A stretch of DNA of 15,379 nucleotides. Source: JADJWR01 sp964509545. Its GTDB lineage: Bacteria; Pseudomonadota; Gammaproteobacteria; Burkholderiales; Burkholderiaceae_F. A program made the position numbers and the translations under genes. Positions 1 through 8,554 of this stretch are shown piece by piece. Position 1 is the stretch's first letter, and each line of letters starts with the position of its first letter. The notes under the pieces were generated by a model. It was not told the origin of the DNA, ran no database searches, and saw nothing but the letters and a program-made list of their open reading frames with translations. The DNA lies in the NCBI GenBank assembly GCA_964509545.1, contig CAZDXQ010000069.1:1-15379 (forward strand). Direction: 5' to 3'.

Positions 1-824
1 GCTCGCTGCCTGAACTCCAGCGCCGCCGTCAAGACGCGACGGCCGGACGCTTACGCCCCCTCGATGTAGCTTTATTGTGTTTTTCGTTGGGGTATGGTCA
101 TGCGCCGGCCTTGCCGGGATGGGAGCCGCGTTCGGCTCATTCGGTGTCGATCTGCTCCGCAGGGGCGGCTTCCTCGACGTGGCGCAGGCGGCCGATGCTG
201 GCGGGTGCAGCAGCCATGCCACCGCCGAAGGACATCTAAGAGTGTGATTGCAGCCAACCGGCCAGCCATCGCTGCACCGCGTGTCGTGATCGGGACAGAG
301 GATCTGCTCGTACCCGGCTGGCGCCGCCGGCATCTTGTTCTGGCATGTCCTGAACCGCCGACGACGCCGGTCTACGGGCAGCGCGGGCTTGCCGCCGCAT
401 GCCGCGCCTACCCGCCCCTGTGCTCTGGCAACGCGGAACGCGAGGACTTCGCGCCCTCCCGAAGTATCAACGATCTGGCGACGGTCTCCCCGTCGGGACG
501 GGCGCCGGCGCTGGCGCTCGCTGCGATCTCCTCCGAACTCTTCTCGGCGCCGGCGCCGGCGTGCCCGCATGCGCTCGCCGGTGCCTTGTCTGGCGTCGAC
601 CGCGCTTTCGCGCGCGCCGATCCCCCTGCCAATCGGCCGGCCCGGCGCGATGCCGGTCTCGCCGTTGCCGAATCGGTGCGGTCGACGACGATGGCAACCG
701 GCAGACTCGCCGCGTTGAGCCGGCGCTCATCCGGGATCAACGCGCACGACTTCACACATCGCACCTGGAGCTTCGGCAGGGCGTGCTGATTGCCCTGCCA
801 GAGTCCGCGACTTTGCAGAAACGA
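1..824. other. 824-base stretch without a supportable gene, upstream of glgX
   Basis: Several frames stay open here because the DNA is very GC-rich, but their translations are Arg/Pro/Ala-rich, low in complexity and match no family I know. None has a good ribosome binding site. A T-rich patch at 71-85, unusual in this DNA, could be the tail of an upstream terminator or part of a promoter, but no convincing hairpin or -35/-10 pair is visible. A GGCGCC-type tandem lies near 545-560. The glgX promoter may be somewhere in this stretch. Confidence 0.5.
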
Positions 825-2885
825 ATGGCGCAGATCCTGCCCGGCCAGCCCTTCCCCCTCGGCGCGACGCTGCGCCCCGAGGGCGTCAACTTCGCCGTCG
901 CCAGCGACCATGCGCAGTTCATCGAACTGAGCCTGTTCGATGCCGATGGCCGGATCGAGACTGCCCGGCACCGGCTGCCGGCGCGCAGCGATGGCGTCTG
1001 GCATGGCTTGCTGCCGGGCGCCGGCGCCGGTCTCGTCTATGGACTGCGCGCGCACGGGCCGTATCAACCCGGCGCCGGGCACCGCTTCAATCCGCACAAG
1101 CTGCTGCTCGACCCGTATGCGCGCGAGATCGTCGGCCGCTTCGAGTGGCGTGACGAACACTTCGGCTATCACCGCCGGCATGCGGACGGAACGCGCAGCT
1201 TCGACAGCCGCGACAACGCGACGCACGCGCTGAAGGCCCGGGTCGCCGAGCCGCTGCCGCCGATCGGCGCCCGTCCGGATCCGCGTCCGCCAGCGGAGGT
1301 CGTGCTTTACGAGGTCCACGTCAGGGGCTTTACCCGACTGCATCGCGGTGTGCCCGAGCGCCTGCGCGGCACCTATGCCGGGCTGGCGCATCCGGCCGCA
1401 GTCGAGCATCTGTCCGGGCTCGGCGTGACGACGCTGTCGCTGCTGCCGGTGCACTACGCGCTGACCGAGGAGCGGCTGGTCGAGCTCGGCCTCGCCAACT
1501 ACTGGGGCTACAACACGATCGGCTTCTTCTGCGCCGATCCGCGACTGTCGAGCACACCGCACGACACGGTGGCGGCGCGACGCGAGTTCCGCGCCATGGT
1601 CGACCAGCTGCATGCCGCCGGCCTGGAGGTGGTGATCGACGTCGTGTTCAATCACACCGCCGAAGGCGACGAAACCGGGCCGACGCTGTCGATGCGCGGC
1701 CTGGACAACGCCTCGTGGTACCGGCTCGCGCATGACGACCGAGGCCGCTACGAGAACCTCACCGGTTGCGGCAACACCGTCAACGTCGCCCATCCGCGCG
1801 TGATGCAGTTCGTGCTCGACAGCCTGCGCTACTGGGTCACCGAGATGGGAGTGGACGGCTTTCGCTTCGACCTCGCCCCCGTGCTGGGCCGCACCGCGCA
1901 CGGCTTCGATCCGCAGGCCCCGTTTTTCACCGCGTTGGCTCAGGACCCTGTCCTGGCGCGGGCGCGGCTGATTGCCGAACCCTGGGATGTCGGCTACGGC
2001 GGATACCAGCTCGGCCGCTTTCCCGACCGCTGGCTGGAGTGGAACGATCGCTACCGCGACGGCATGCGCCAGTTCTGGCTGACGCGCAGCGTCGATCGCG
2101 CCGAGTTCGCCCGCCGCCTGTTCGCCTCCAACGACCGCTTCCAGCGTGGCATCCGTTCGCCTCTGGCATCGGTCAACCACGTGACCGCGCACGACGGCTT
2201 CACGCTGCGGGATCTGGTCAGCTACAGCAGCAAGCACAACAGCGCCAACCTCGAAGCCAACAACGACGGCCATAACGCCAATTACAGCGTCAATTGCGGC
2301 GTCGAGGGGCCTTCGGACGATCCGCAGGTCGTTGCCGAGCGGGCCCGCCTGATCCGGGCCCTTGCCGCCACGACGCTCTTCGCCCAAGGCACGCCGATGC
2401 TTTGCGCCGGCGACGAGATCGGTCACACCCAGCAAGGCAACAACAATGCCTACTGCCAGGACAATCCGATCAGCTGGCTCGACTGGGACCGGGCCGACTC
2501 GGCGCTTGCCGCATTCGTCGCGCGTCTGATTGCGCTGAGGAGGGAATTGCCGGCGCTGCGTCAGGATCGTTGGCTGTCCGACCACGTGCGCGGCGATGGC
2601 CGACGCGACGTCGACTGGCGCGATGCGGCCGGGCACGAAATGAGCGTGGCCGACTGGCACGACGCCGACAGACGTTGCCTGACGGTGACGATCGCGCCCG
2701 AGGACACCGCCGCCATCGTGCTCGTGTTCAACGCCGGGCCACGCCCGCAGCACTGCCTGCTGCCCGGCGGCGCCTGGCGGCTGCTTCTCGACTCCAGCGA
2801 CCCACAGTCGCCGGAACGCGACATCGACGATGGCGCGATCGAGGCGCCGGCACAATCGGTCCTGCTGCTGCGCGCGCGCGGCTGA
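825..2885 (+). CDS. glgX: Glycogen debranching enzyme GlgX (GH13, isoamylase type)
   Basis: GlgX hydrolyses the alpha-1,6 branch points of phosphorylase limit dextrin, releasing short maltodextrins during cytoplasmic glycogen breakdown. The 686-residue product is close to the usual length (E. coli GlgX has 657). An N-terminal CBM48-like domain (about residues 8-105) precedes a GH13 barrel. The barrel motifs are visible: DVVFNH at 272-277, GFRFDLA with the expected nucleophile D349, AEPWD with the acid/base E385, and VTAHDG with D457. These lie about 14 residues later than the E. coli catalytic triad. The ATG at 825 is chosen because family similarity starts there (MAQILPGQPFPLGATLRPEG); the frame is open back to 399 but that part is not GlgX-like. 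The Shine-Dalgarno sequence is weak. malQ follows after 32 bases, so the two are probably co-transcribed. Confidence 0.96.
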   Translation: MAQILPGQPFPLGATLRPEGVNFAVASDHAQFIELSLFDADGRIETARHRLPARSDGVWHGLLPGAGAGLVYGLRAHGPYQPGAGHRFNPHKLLLDPYAREIVGRFEWRDEHFGYHRRHADGTRSFDSRDNATHALKARVAEPLPPIGARPDPRPPAEVVLYEVHVRGFTRLHRGVPERLRGTYAGLAHPAAVEHLSGLGVTTLSLLPVHYALTEERLVELGLANYWGYNTIGFFCADPRLSSTPHDTVAARREFRAMVDQLHAAGLEVVIDVVFNHTAEGDETGPTLSMRGLDNASWYRLAHDDRGRYENLTGCGNTVNVAHPRVMQFVLDSLRYWVTEMGVDGFRFDLAPVLGRTAHGFDPQAPFFTALAQDPVLARARLIAEPWDVGYGGYQLGRFPDRWLEWNDRYRDGMRQFWLTRSVDRAEFARRLFASNDRFQRGIRSPLASVNHVTAHDGFTLRDLVSYSSKHNSANLEANNDGHNANYSVNCGVEGPSDDPQVVAERARLIRALAATTLFAQGTPMLCAGDEIGHTQQGNNNAYCQDNPISWLDWDRADSALAAFVARLIALRRELPALRQDRWLSDHVRGDGRRDVDWRDAAGHEMSVADWHDADRRCLTVTIAPEDTAAIVLVFNAGPRPQHCLLPGGAWRLLLDSSDPQSPERDIDDGAIEAPAQSVLLLRARG

Positions 2886-2917
2886 ACACTGTACCGGCCG
2901 ACCCTCCTCCACGAACG

Positions 2918-4456
2918 ATGACGACGCTCGACCGCCGCCGCTCAGGCATCGTGCTGCACCCGACTTCGTTGCCCGGCCCGCACGGCAGCGGCGACTTCGG
3001 CCCCGCCGCCTACCACTTCGTCGACTGGCTGGTCGCGGCCGGCCAGAGCGTCTGGCAGATGCTGCCGCTGAATCCGATCGGCCCGGGCAATTCGCCTTAT
3101 GCGAGCGTCTCGGCATTCGCCGGTTCTCCGCTTCTGGTCGCGCTCGAACCGCTGGTCGACAAGGGCTGGCTGGCGCCGATCGGCGCCGCCGAAGCGGCGC
3201 ACTTCGATTCGCGCCACGTCGACTTCGGACGCGTGTCCGACTGGCGCATGGGGAAGCTGCGCGCCGCTGCGTCCGCCTTCTTTGACGGCGCAGGCGCCGC
3301 CGACCGCGAAGCATTTGCCGCCTACTGCGCGTCGCAGTCCCACTGGCTCGACGACTACGCGCTGTTCATGACGCTCGATGAGCGCGCACGCGCCGCGAGC
3401 GGATTCACTGCCTGGCCGCGCTGGGACGCGCCGCTGGCGCGGCGCGAGCCAAAGGCGCTGGCGGCGGCGCGGCGGCAATATGCCCCGGCGTTCGACTTCT
3501 GGCGCTTCACCCAGTGGTGTTTCGACACGCAGTGGCAGGCCGTTCGCCGCTATGCCAACGAGCGCGGCGTTCGCCTGATCGGCGACCTGCCGATCTTCGT
3601 CGCCCATCATTCGGCCGATTGCTGGACGCGTCCGGACCTCTACCTGCTGGACGACGCGCTTGAACCGCGTGTTGTCGCCGGTGTTCCGCCGGACTATTTC
3701 AGCAGCACCGGGCAGCGCTGGGGCAACCCGCTGTACGACTGGCCGGCGATGCAGCGCGACGGTTACGCCTGGTGGATCGCGCGCGTCCGCAGGCAGATGG
3801 AACTGGCCGACTGGCTGCGCCTCGACCACTTCCGCGGCTTCGCGGCCTACTGGCAGATCCCGGCATCGAGTCCGACGGCGGTGGCAGGCCGCTGGGTCAA
3901 TGGCCCCGGCGCCGATCTGTTCGACAGGATGGATCGCGCGCTGGGTCGGCTGCCGCTGCTGGCCGAGGATCTCGGCCTCATCACGCCCGACGTCGAGGCG
4001 CTGCGCGACCACTTCGGCCTGCCAGGGATGCGCATCCTGCAGTTCGCCTTTGGCGCCGATGCGGAACACGTCTACCTGCCGCACAACTATGTCGCCGACG
4101 CCTGCGCTTATACGGGCACCCACGACAACGACACCTTCACGGGGTGGTGGCGCGCGGCGCCGCAACGCGAACGTGCCTTCGCCGCTGCGTACCTCAACTG
4201 CGGCGATGCCGATGCGCACTGGGCGGCTATCCGTGCCCTGAGTCAGTCGGTCGCGAAGCTGGTGATGTTTCAGCTGCAGGACGTGCTCGGCCTGCCTTCG
4301 GAGCACCGGATGAACACGCCCGGCCAGCAGGACTGCTGGAGTTGGCGCTTCACCTGGAACATGGTCGGTCCGCATACGGCCCGCCAACTTGCCGGCATCA
4401 GCGCCGCCTATGGCCGAGCGCCGCTGGCGCAACTGCATCTGCCGAGCGCTCACTAA
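2918..4456 (+). CDS. malQ: 4-alpha-glucanotransferase (amylomaltase, GH77)
   Basis: MalQ transfers alpha-1,4-glucan segments between maltodextrins and releases glucose, in the cytoplasm. It processes the short chains freed by GlgX. The 512-residue product has the length of the compact Thermus-type amylomaltases, not the longer E. coli form (694). Family signatures are present: HPTSLPGPHGSGDFG near the N terminus, NSPY, GVPPDYFS at 255-262, LRLDHFRG with predicted nucleophile D303, LLAEDLG with acid/base E350, and GTHDNDT with D403. The ATG at 2918 opens directly onto the conserved start of the family. No strong Shine-Dalgarno sequence is visible, which fits translation as the second gene of an operon with glgX. 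Confidence 0.96.
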   Translation: MTTLDRRRSGIVLHPTSLPGPHGSGDFGPAAYHFVDWLVAAGQSVWQMLPLNPIGPGNSPYASVSAFAGSPLLVALEPLVDKGWLAPIGAAEAAHFDSRHVDFGRVSDWRMGKLRAAASAFFDGAGAADREAFAAYCASQSHWLDDYALFMTLDERARAASGFTAWPRWDAPLARREPKALAAARRQYAPAFDFWRFTQWCFDTQWQAVRRYANERGVRLIGDLPIFVAHHSADCWTRPDLYLLDDALEPRVVAGVPPDYFSSTGQRWGNPLYDWPAMQRDGYAWWIARVRRQMELADWLRLDHFRGFAAYWQIPASSPTAVAGRWVNGPGADLFDRMDRALGRLPLLAEDLGLITPDVEALRDHFGLPGMRILQFAFGADAEHVYLPHNYVADACAYTGTHDNDTFTGWWRAAPQRERAFAAAYLNCGDADAHWAAIRALSQSVAKLVMFQLQDVLGLPSEHRMNTPGQQDCWSWRFTWNMVGPHTARQLAGISAAYGRAPLAQLHLPSAH

Positions 4457-4590
4457 CCTACCCAAACCGCGGCGGGCAGAACGTGAGTGCACGCGCCTTG
4501 CGCCAGAGCAAGCGCCTGTTCGGCCGGGCTTGTCCACCAGCGGCAGCAGCGGTACGTTGTGCTTAAAGTTCGGCAAGCAGGTTCAGGCGG

Positions 4591-5079
4591 ATGCGCACGT
4601 TACTGGTCGCACTTCTGGTCGGTGTTCTCGCCGCCGGCGTGGCTGCTCAAGGCAAGATCTATCAGGTGCGGCTGCCCGACGGCCGGATCCTGTTCGCCGA
4701 CCAGCCGCCGCCTGGGGCGGTGATCGTCTCCGAACGCGAAGTTTCGCCGGCGCCACCGGCGCCGGCCGCGGCGCCCAAGAAGGCGCAGCCCACGCTGCAG
4801 GAGCGTGCGGCCAAACTCGACGAGACGCTCCGACAGCGCGCCGCGCAGCGCGACAAGGCGTACGCCGCGGTGCAGACGGCGGAACGCGAGCTGGAACTGG
4901 CGAAGGAACGGCTCGAAAAGGGTCGCGAGCCGCAGGAGGGCGAGATGCTCGGCACCGCCAAGGGCGGCGCGCGCTTCGGCCCGGCGTACGAAGAAAGGAT
5001 CGCCGGCCTGGAAAAGGCGATTGCCGCTGCCGAGCAGAAACTGGCCAAGGCACGCGAGCAGTTCAACGCCCTGCGCTGA
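4591..5079 (+). CDS. Secreted coiled-coil protein, DUF4124-like N terminus
   Basis: Function unknown. The 162-residue product begins with a signal peptide (residues 1-19, likely cleaved after VAA). Residues 21-41 (GKIYQVRLPDGRILFADQPP) match the short pattern of the DUF4124 domain, which is common at the N terminus of periplasmic proteins in Beta- and Gammaproteobacteria. A Pro/Ala-rich linker follows (about 51-66). Residues 69-160 are charged, Ala/Glu/Lys/Arg-rich helix with coiled-coil character, interrupted by a Gly-rich break at about 117-131. It probably sits in the periplasm. It lies 134 bases after malQ on the same strand and may be a separate unit. The ATG at 4591 is the only start that keeps the signal peptide; SD-like bases occur at 4579-4581 and right before the ATG. 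The domain call is by eye. Confidence 0.85.
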   Translation: MRTLLVALLVGVLAAGVAAQGKIYQVRLPDGRILFADQPPPGAVIVSEREVSPAPPAPAAAPKKAQPTLQERAAKLDETLRQRAAQRDKAYAAVQTAERELELAKERLEKGREPQEGEMLGTAKGGARFGPAYEERIAGLEKAIAAAEQKLAKAREQFNALR

Positions 5080-5133
5080 AGCGTGGCGGCAGGCGCGGTC
5101 GCACCGACGACCCGGACACGGCACTTGCAGACA

Positions 5134-5150
5134 CCGGCCGCAACGGCCGG
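5134..5150. repeat. 7-bp inverted repeat, 3-base loop
   Basis: CCGGCCG and CGGCCGG flank CAA, about 55 bases after the coiled-coil gene. No T-run follows on either strand, so it is not a classical terminator. It could still form a stable 3' end hairpin for that transcript. Confidence 0.4.
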
Positions 5151-5175
5151 GGAAAGTACGTGCGCTCAACGCGAC

Positions 5176-5212
5176 GGTCGGAGGTCCTTGCCCGTTAGGC
5201 CAACGTCCGACC
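5176..5212. repeat. Spaced 7-bp inverted repeat upstream of the TRAP operon
   Basis: GGTCGGA at 5176-5182 and TCCGACC at 5206-5212 are exact inverse complements, spaced by 23 bases and ending about 118 bases before the binding-protein gene. It could be an operator or a leader stem. No promoter could be placed with confidence in this gap, so its role is open. Confidence 0.3.
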
Positions 5213-5330
5213 TCGGATCGCAGCTTCTCTGCGCGAGACGTGGACCGCGGATGATTTCTCGCTGCGAAGGCCCTAAACTCCCCCGCGAATTCCGGAGCCA
5301 CCGGGATCGATTCGCTGACAAGGAGACGAG

Positions 5331-6269
5331 ATGAGGCTTTTCCGCGCTCTGTGCGCCGCGACGATCGCGGCAGCCTTCGCTGTGCCGGCGGCGGCACAGC
5401 AAGTCACGTTCATGACCGGCCCCCAGGGCGGCTCGTGGATTCCGCTGGGCGGTGCACTGAAAGGCATGTGGGAAAAGGAGATCCCCGGCCTGCAGATCCA
5501 GGCCATCCCAGGCGCGGGCATCGCCAACGTCCGCGGCGTCGACGAGGGCAAGGCACAGATCGGCTTCGGCAACTCCAGCACGACCGTCGACGGTATCGCC
5601 GGCAATCCGCCGTATCCGAAGAAGGTCACCAAGGTCTGCCAGCTCGCCAACCTTTATCCGCAGTACTTCCAGGTCGTCGCCACCGCCGACTCGAACGTCA
5701 ACTCGTTCGCCGACTTCAAGGGCAAGTCGGTGGTCACGCAGCCGAAGGGCAACACGGCTGAACTGCTGACCGCGGAAGTGCTGAAGATCAACGGCCTGAA
5801 CTACCAGTCGCTGTCGAAGATCAACTTTCAGTCGTACACGGACGGCGTATCGATGGTGAAGGATGGCCATGCGCAGATCTTCACCCTCGGCACGACCGCG
5901 CCGGCCTCGGCCGTGATGGACCTTGCCGCCGCGCGCGACATCAAGCTGGTGCCGGTCGACGACAAGACGATGGCGGCGCTGAAGCAATCGAATGCCGGCT
6001 ACAACAAGCTGATCATCAAGGCCGGCACCTACCCGAAACAGGACAAGGACGTGCCTGTGATCGGCTATTCGACGCACGTGGTCGTGTCCTGCGACCTGCC
6101 GGACGATCTCGTCTACAAGATGACGAAGATCATGGCGGCGAACGTCGATGGCATGGCGGCGGTCGTCAAGCCGATCTCCGGTCTCACGCCGAAGGACATG
6201 GCACTCGACATCGGCGTGCCGCTGCACAAGGGCGCCGCGAAGTTCTACAAGGAAGTCGGCGCACTTTAG
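5331..6269 (+). CDS. TAXI-family TRAP transporter solute-binding protein
   Basis: This is the periplasmic receptor of a sodium- or proton-driven TRAP uptake system of the TAXI subclass; the substrate is unknown (many TAXI systems are thought to take up organic acids). The product is 312 residues, typical for the family. A signal peptide covers residues 1-22 (cut after PAAA). The mature protein opens with the TAXI pattern VTFMTGPQGGSWIPLGGAL at about 25-43 and continues with an ANVRGVDEGKAQIGFGNSS segment typical of the ligand-binding fold. A strong Shine-Dalgarno sequence, AAGGAG (5320-5325), is six bases before the ATG. The permease gene follows after 103 bases, so the pair forms a complete two-component TRAP-TAXI operon. 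Confidence 0.95.
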   Translation: MRLFRALCAATIAAAFAVPAAAQQVTFMTGPQGGSWIPLGGALKGMWEKEIPGLQIQAIPGAGIANVRGVDEGKAQIGFGNSSTTVDGIAGNPPYPKKVTKVCQLANLYPQYFQVVATADSNVNSFADFKGKSVVTQPKGNTAELLTAEVLKINGLNYQSLSKINFQSYTDGVSMVKDGHAQIFTLGTTAPASAVMDLAAARDIKLVPVDDKTMAALKQSNAGYNKLIIKAGTYPKQDKDVPVIGYSTHVVVSCDLPDDLVYKMTKIMAANVDGMAAVVKPISGLTPKDMALDIGVPLHKGAAKFYKEVGAL

Positions 6270-6293
6270 GACCGCGGCCACGTCGCGGCCAGC

Positions 6294-6312
6294 GGGGCGG
6301 CAAGGCCGCCCC
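6294..6312 (+). other. Hairpin between TRAP binding-protein and permease genes
   Basis: GGGGCGGC and GCCGCCCC form a perfect 8-bp stem around AAG, 24 bases after the binding-protein stop. No U-run follows (GTTGTG), so full termination is unlikely. Such intercistronic stems often protect the upstream message from 3' decay or reduce permease expression, which would suit the usual excess of binding protein over permease. Confidence 0.6.
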
Positions 6313-6372
6313 GTTGTGCATCTGCAAGGCAGCGTTGCCTGCGGCCCGTCGCAGGCGCAGAGGGGAGAGCCG

Positions 6373-8241
6373 ATGTTGTCCGACGAAAAGGAGGCGACGC
6401 ACCCGGCGTCGCGGCTCCTGCGATGGACCGTGGCGACGATCGCGGTGGCGATGTCGCTGTACCACATGTATGTCGCCGCCTTCGGCCCTCCAGAGGCGGT
6501 GATCTTCCGCGGCACGCACCTGATCTTCGCGCTGACCCTGGTGTTCCTGCTCTACCCGCTGGTGCCACGCGGCGGCACCTGGCGGATCGTCGACGCGATC
6601 CTGCTTGCCGCAGGCTGGGCTTTCGTGCTGCACATCTTCGTCAACTACGAGTACTTCACCAGCCGCATCATCTACATCGACGAACTGACGGCGCTGGATA
6701 AGTTCTTCGCCGTCGTTGCGGTGCTGATCGTGCTCGAGGCAACGCGCCGCGTCATCGGCTGGGCGCTGCCGGTGACGGCGATCGCCTTTCTCGTCTACGC
6801 AGCGTTGTTCACCAACGTGAAGATGCCGGTGCTGATGGAGCAGGTCTACTTCTCCACCGAAGGCATCTTCGGCTCGACGCTCGGTGTTTCAGCGTCGTAC
6901 GTGATGCTGTTCGTACTCTTCGGCGCCTTCATGGAGCGCAGTGGCACCGGGCAGCTGTTCATGGATTTCGCCATGTCGATCACGGGCCGCGCCGCAGGCG
7001 GGCCGGGCAAGGTCGCGGTGGTCAGCTCCTCGCTGTTCGGCACGGTCTCCGGCAGCGCCGTAGCCAACGTCATGGTCGACGGGCCGATCACGATCCCGCT
7101 GATGAAGCGCACCGGCTTCCGGCCGCAGTTCGCGGCCGCAGTCGAGGCAGTCGCCTCCACGGGCGGCCAGCTGATGCCGCCGATCATGGGTGCGGCTGCG
7201 TTCGTGATGGCCGAGTTCCTCGCCGTGCCGTATGCACAGGTGGCGCTGTGGGCAGCGATTCCGGCGCTCTTGTACTACGTCGCCGTGTTCTTCGCGGTTC
7301 ACTTCGAGGCCAAGCGCTACCGCCTGGCCGGCGTGCCGAAGTCGGAGTTGCCGCGCTTCGGCTGGGTCATGCTGCAGCGCGGCCACCTGTTCGTCCCGAT
7401 CCTGATCGTGCTTGCCGGCCTGATGCTTGGTTATTCGGCGCCGCTTTCCGCGCTGGTCGCGGCACTCGCCTGCCTGCCGGTGGCGCTGCTGCGGGCGACG
7501 ACGCGCGGCGCGATCGGCTGGCGCTCGGTGCTCAATGCGCTGGAAGACGGTGCCCGCAACACGCTGTCGGTGGCCATGGCCTGCGCCTGCGCCGGCATCG
7601 TGATCGGCTGCGTGTCGATCACCGGACTGGGCATCGTCTTCACGCAGGCGGTGATCGCGCTGGCGCAGGACTCGCTGCTGCTGGCGCTGGTGCTGACGGC
7701 GATCGCCGGCATCATCCTCGGCATGGGCATGCCGACGACGCCGGCCTACATCGTGATGGTGGCGCTGCTGGTGCCGGCGCTGATCAAGATGGGGGCGGCG
7801 ACGCCGGCGGCGCACATGTTCGCCTTCTACTTCGCCATCCTTTCGGCGATCACGCCGCCGGTCGCACTGGCGGTGTTCGCTGCAGCCGGCCTTGCGCGCG
7901 CCAACATCTGGGCCACGGGCTGGGCAGCGATGCGCGCCGGCGCGCCCGCGTACATCGTGCCGTTCATGTTCATCTACGAGCCGGCGCTGCTGATGATCGG
8001 CGACTGGACCGTCACGCTGCATGCCATGGCCAGCGCCACCGTCGGCGTGATCCTGCTCGCCGCGGGCCTGTTCGGCTATCTGCTGCGTCCGCTCGCGCAC
8101 TGGCAGCGGGCGCTGCTCATCACGGCGGCATTGCTTCTAATCAACCCCGGCTGGCTGACCGATTTCGTCGGCCTGACGTTTGCGGTCATCGTCGTGATCG
8201 CGCAACTCGGACAGCGCGAAGCCACAGCCGCGGGTCACTGA
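6373..8241 (+). CDS. TRAP transporter permease, fused 4TM/12TM type
   Basis: This inner-membrane permease works with the upstream TAXI receptor. At 622 residues it carries both the small (DctQ-like, 4TM) and large (DctM-like, 12TM) TRAP subunits in one chain, as is usual for TAXI systems. Hydrophobic segments run almost continuously from about residue 17 to the C terminus. Large-subunit signatures are visible: SGSAVANVMVDGPITIPLM (starting near residue 226), TGGQLMPPIMGAAAF, and LGMGMPTTPAYI with GMGMPTTP at 450-457. The ATG at 6373 is chosen because AGGGGAGA (6361-6368) is at proper spacing and the hydrophobic domain follows about 15 residues later; the frame is open further upstream but would overlap the binding-protein gene. 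No partner gene follows. Confidence 0.95.
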   Translation: MLSDEKEATHPASRLLRWTVATIAVAMSLYHMYVAAFGPPEAVIFRGTHLIFALTLVFLLYPLVPRGGTWRIVDAILLAAGWAFVLHIFVNYEYFTSRIIYIDELTALDKFFAVVAVLIVLEATRRVIGWALPVTAIAFLVYAALFTNVKMPVLMEQVYFSTEGIFGSTLGVSASYVMLFVLFGAFMERSGTGQLFMDFAMSITGRAAGGPGKVAVVSSSLFGTVSGSAVANVMVDGPITIPLMKRTGFRPQFAAAVEAVASTGGQLMPPIMGAAAFVMAEFLAVPYAQVALWAAIPALLYYVAVFFAVHFEAKRYRLAGVPKSELPRFGWVMLQRGHLFVPILIVLAGLMLGYSAPLSALVAALACLPVALLRATTRGAIGWRSVLNALEDGARNTLSVAMACACAGIVIGCVSITGLGIVFTQAVIALAQDSLLLALVLTAIAGIILGMGMPTTPAYIVMVALLVPALIKMGAATPAAHMFAFYFAILSAITPPVALAVFAAAGLARANIWATGWAAMRAGAPAYIVPFMFIYEPALLMIGDWTVTLHAMASATVGVILLAAGLFGYLLRPLAHWQRALLITAALLLINPGWLTDFVGLTFAVIVVIAQLGQREATAAGH

Positions 8242-8359
8242 GCATTCGGCCCGGTAGCGCGGTCGCGTTCGGCATCGAGCCTTATGACGGCGCAGTTTCC
8301 CGCAGGTCCTGCCACCTTTGGCCGACGCACCTTCGATCGGCGTCGAACGCCGGCGCTGC

Positions 8360-8394
8360 CCGCGCGGCGGCGCGGACGCTTCAGCGCCGCGCGG
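8360..8394. repeat. 10-bp GC-only inverted repeat, possible convergent 3' end
   Basis: CCGCGCGGCG (8360-8369) and CGCCGCGCGG (8385-8394) are perfect inverse complements, spaced by 15 bases. They lie between the end of the TRAP permease gene (+) and the stop codon of the tiny - strand gene, with the right arm inside its last codons. No T-run follows on either strand. It could block or terminate transcription from both sides, but chance in such GC-rich DNA cannot be excluded. Confidence 0.4.
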
Positions 8395-8554
8395 CGATCA
8401 CGACCGCAGTCGCCTCGGCGGCAAGCTCGCCCGCGCTCGAATAGCCGACGGCCAGTCGGTCGATGAAACTGGCGATCGCCACGGTTGCGACGACCGCCGC
8501 GACAGCCAAGCATGCGCGAGCTGACTTCGACGGGCGGGGACGGTACGTATTCAT
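8381..8554 (-). CDS. Small single-pass membrane protein, 57 residues
   Basis: I do not recognise a family. The - strand reading from the ATG at 8554 gives a 57-residue protein: a basic N terminus (MNTYRPRPSKSARA), one hydrophobic segment at about residues 14-30, then an amphipathic tail (FIDRLAVGYSSAGELAAEAT) ending in ARR. The layout fits a protein with a cytoplasmic basic N terminus anchored once in the inner membrane, or an uncleaved signal. AGAGG lies about seven bases before the ATG, and third codon positions are mostly G/C. It is convergent with the TRAP permease gene. Support is composition, topology and SD only. Confidence 0.55.
   Translation of the reverse strand: MNTYRPRPSKSARACLAVAAVVATVAIASFIDRLAVGYSSAGELAAEATAVVIAARR

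Noticed and set aside
545..560. GGCGCC tandem as a possible microsatellite or phase-variation tract
   Set aside because: Only about two and a half units, in very GC-rich DNA; no gene reading frame depends on it.
94..789. 231-codon open frame on the + strand upstream of glgX
   Set aside because: No domain, no SD, composition typical of non-coding GC-rich DNA.
399..824. Upstream extension of GlgX by 142 residues
   Set aside because: The added protein is Arg/Ala-rich and unlike the family; the known GlgX N terminus begins at ATG 825.
408..3314. Very long open frame (968 codons) on the - strand, antisense to glgX and malQ
   Set aside because: It mirrors the codon bias of the + strand genes, gives Arg/Ala-rich protein with no domain, and has no SD. 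The + strand gene is certain from its catalytic motifs.
2942..4576. 544-codon open frame on the - strand opposite malQ
   Set aside because: Shadow of the GC-rich malQ gene; no recognisable domain.
5166..6515. 449-codon open frame on the - strand opposite the TRAP binding-protein gene
   Set aside because: His/Arg/Val-rich shadow translation; the + strand gene has a signal peptide, SD and family motifs.
6889..8100. 403-codon open frame on the - strand opposite the TRAP permease
   Set aside because: Arg/His/Gln-rich low-complexity protein, the typical reverse complement of membrane-protein codons.
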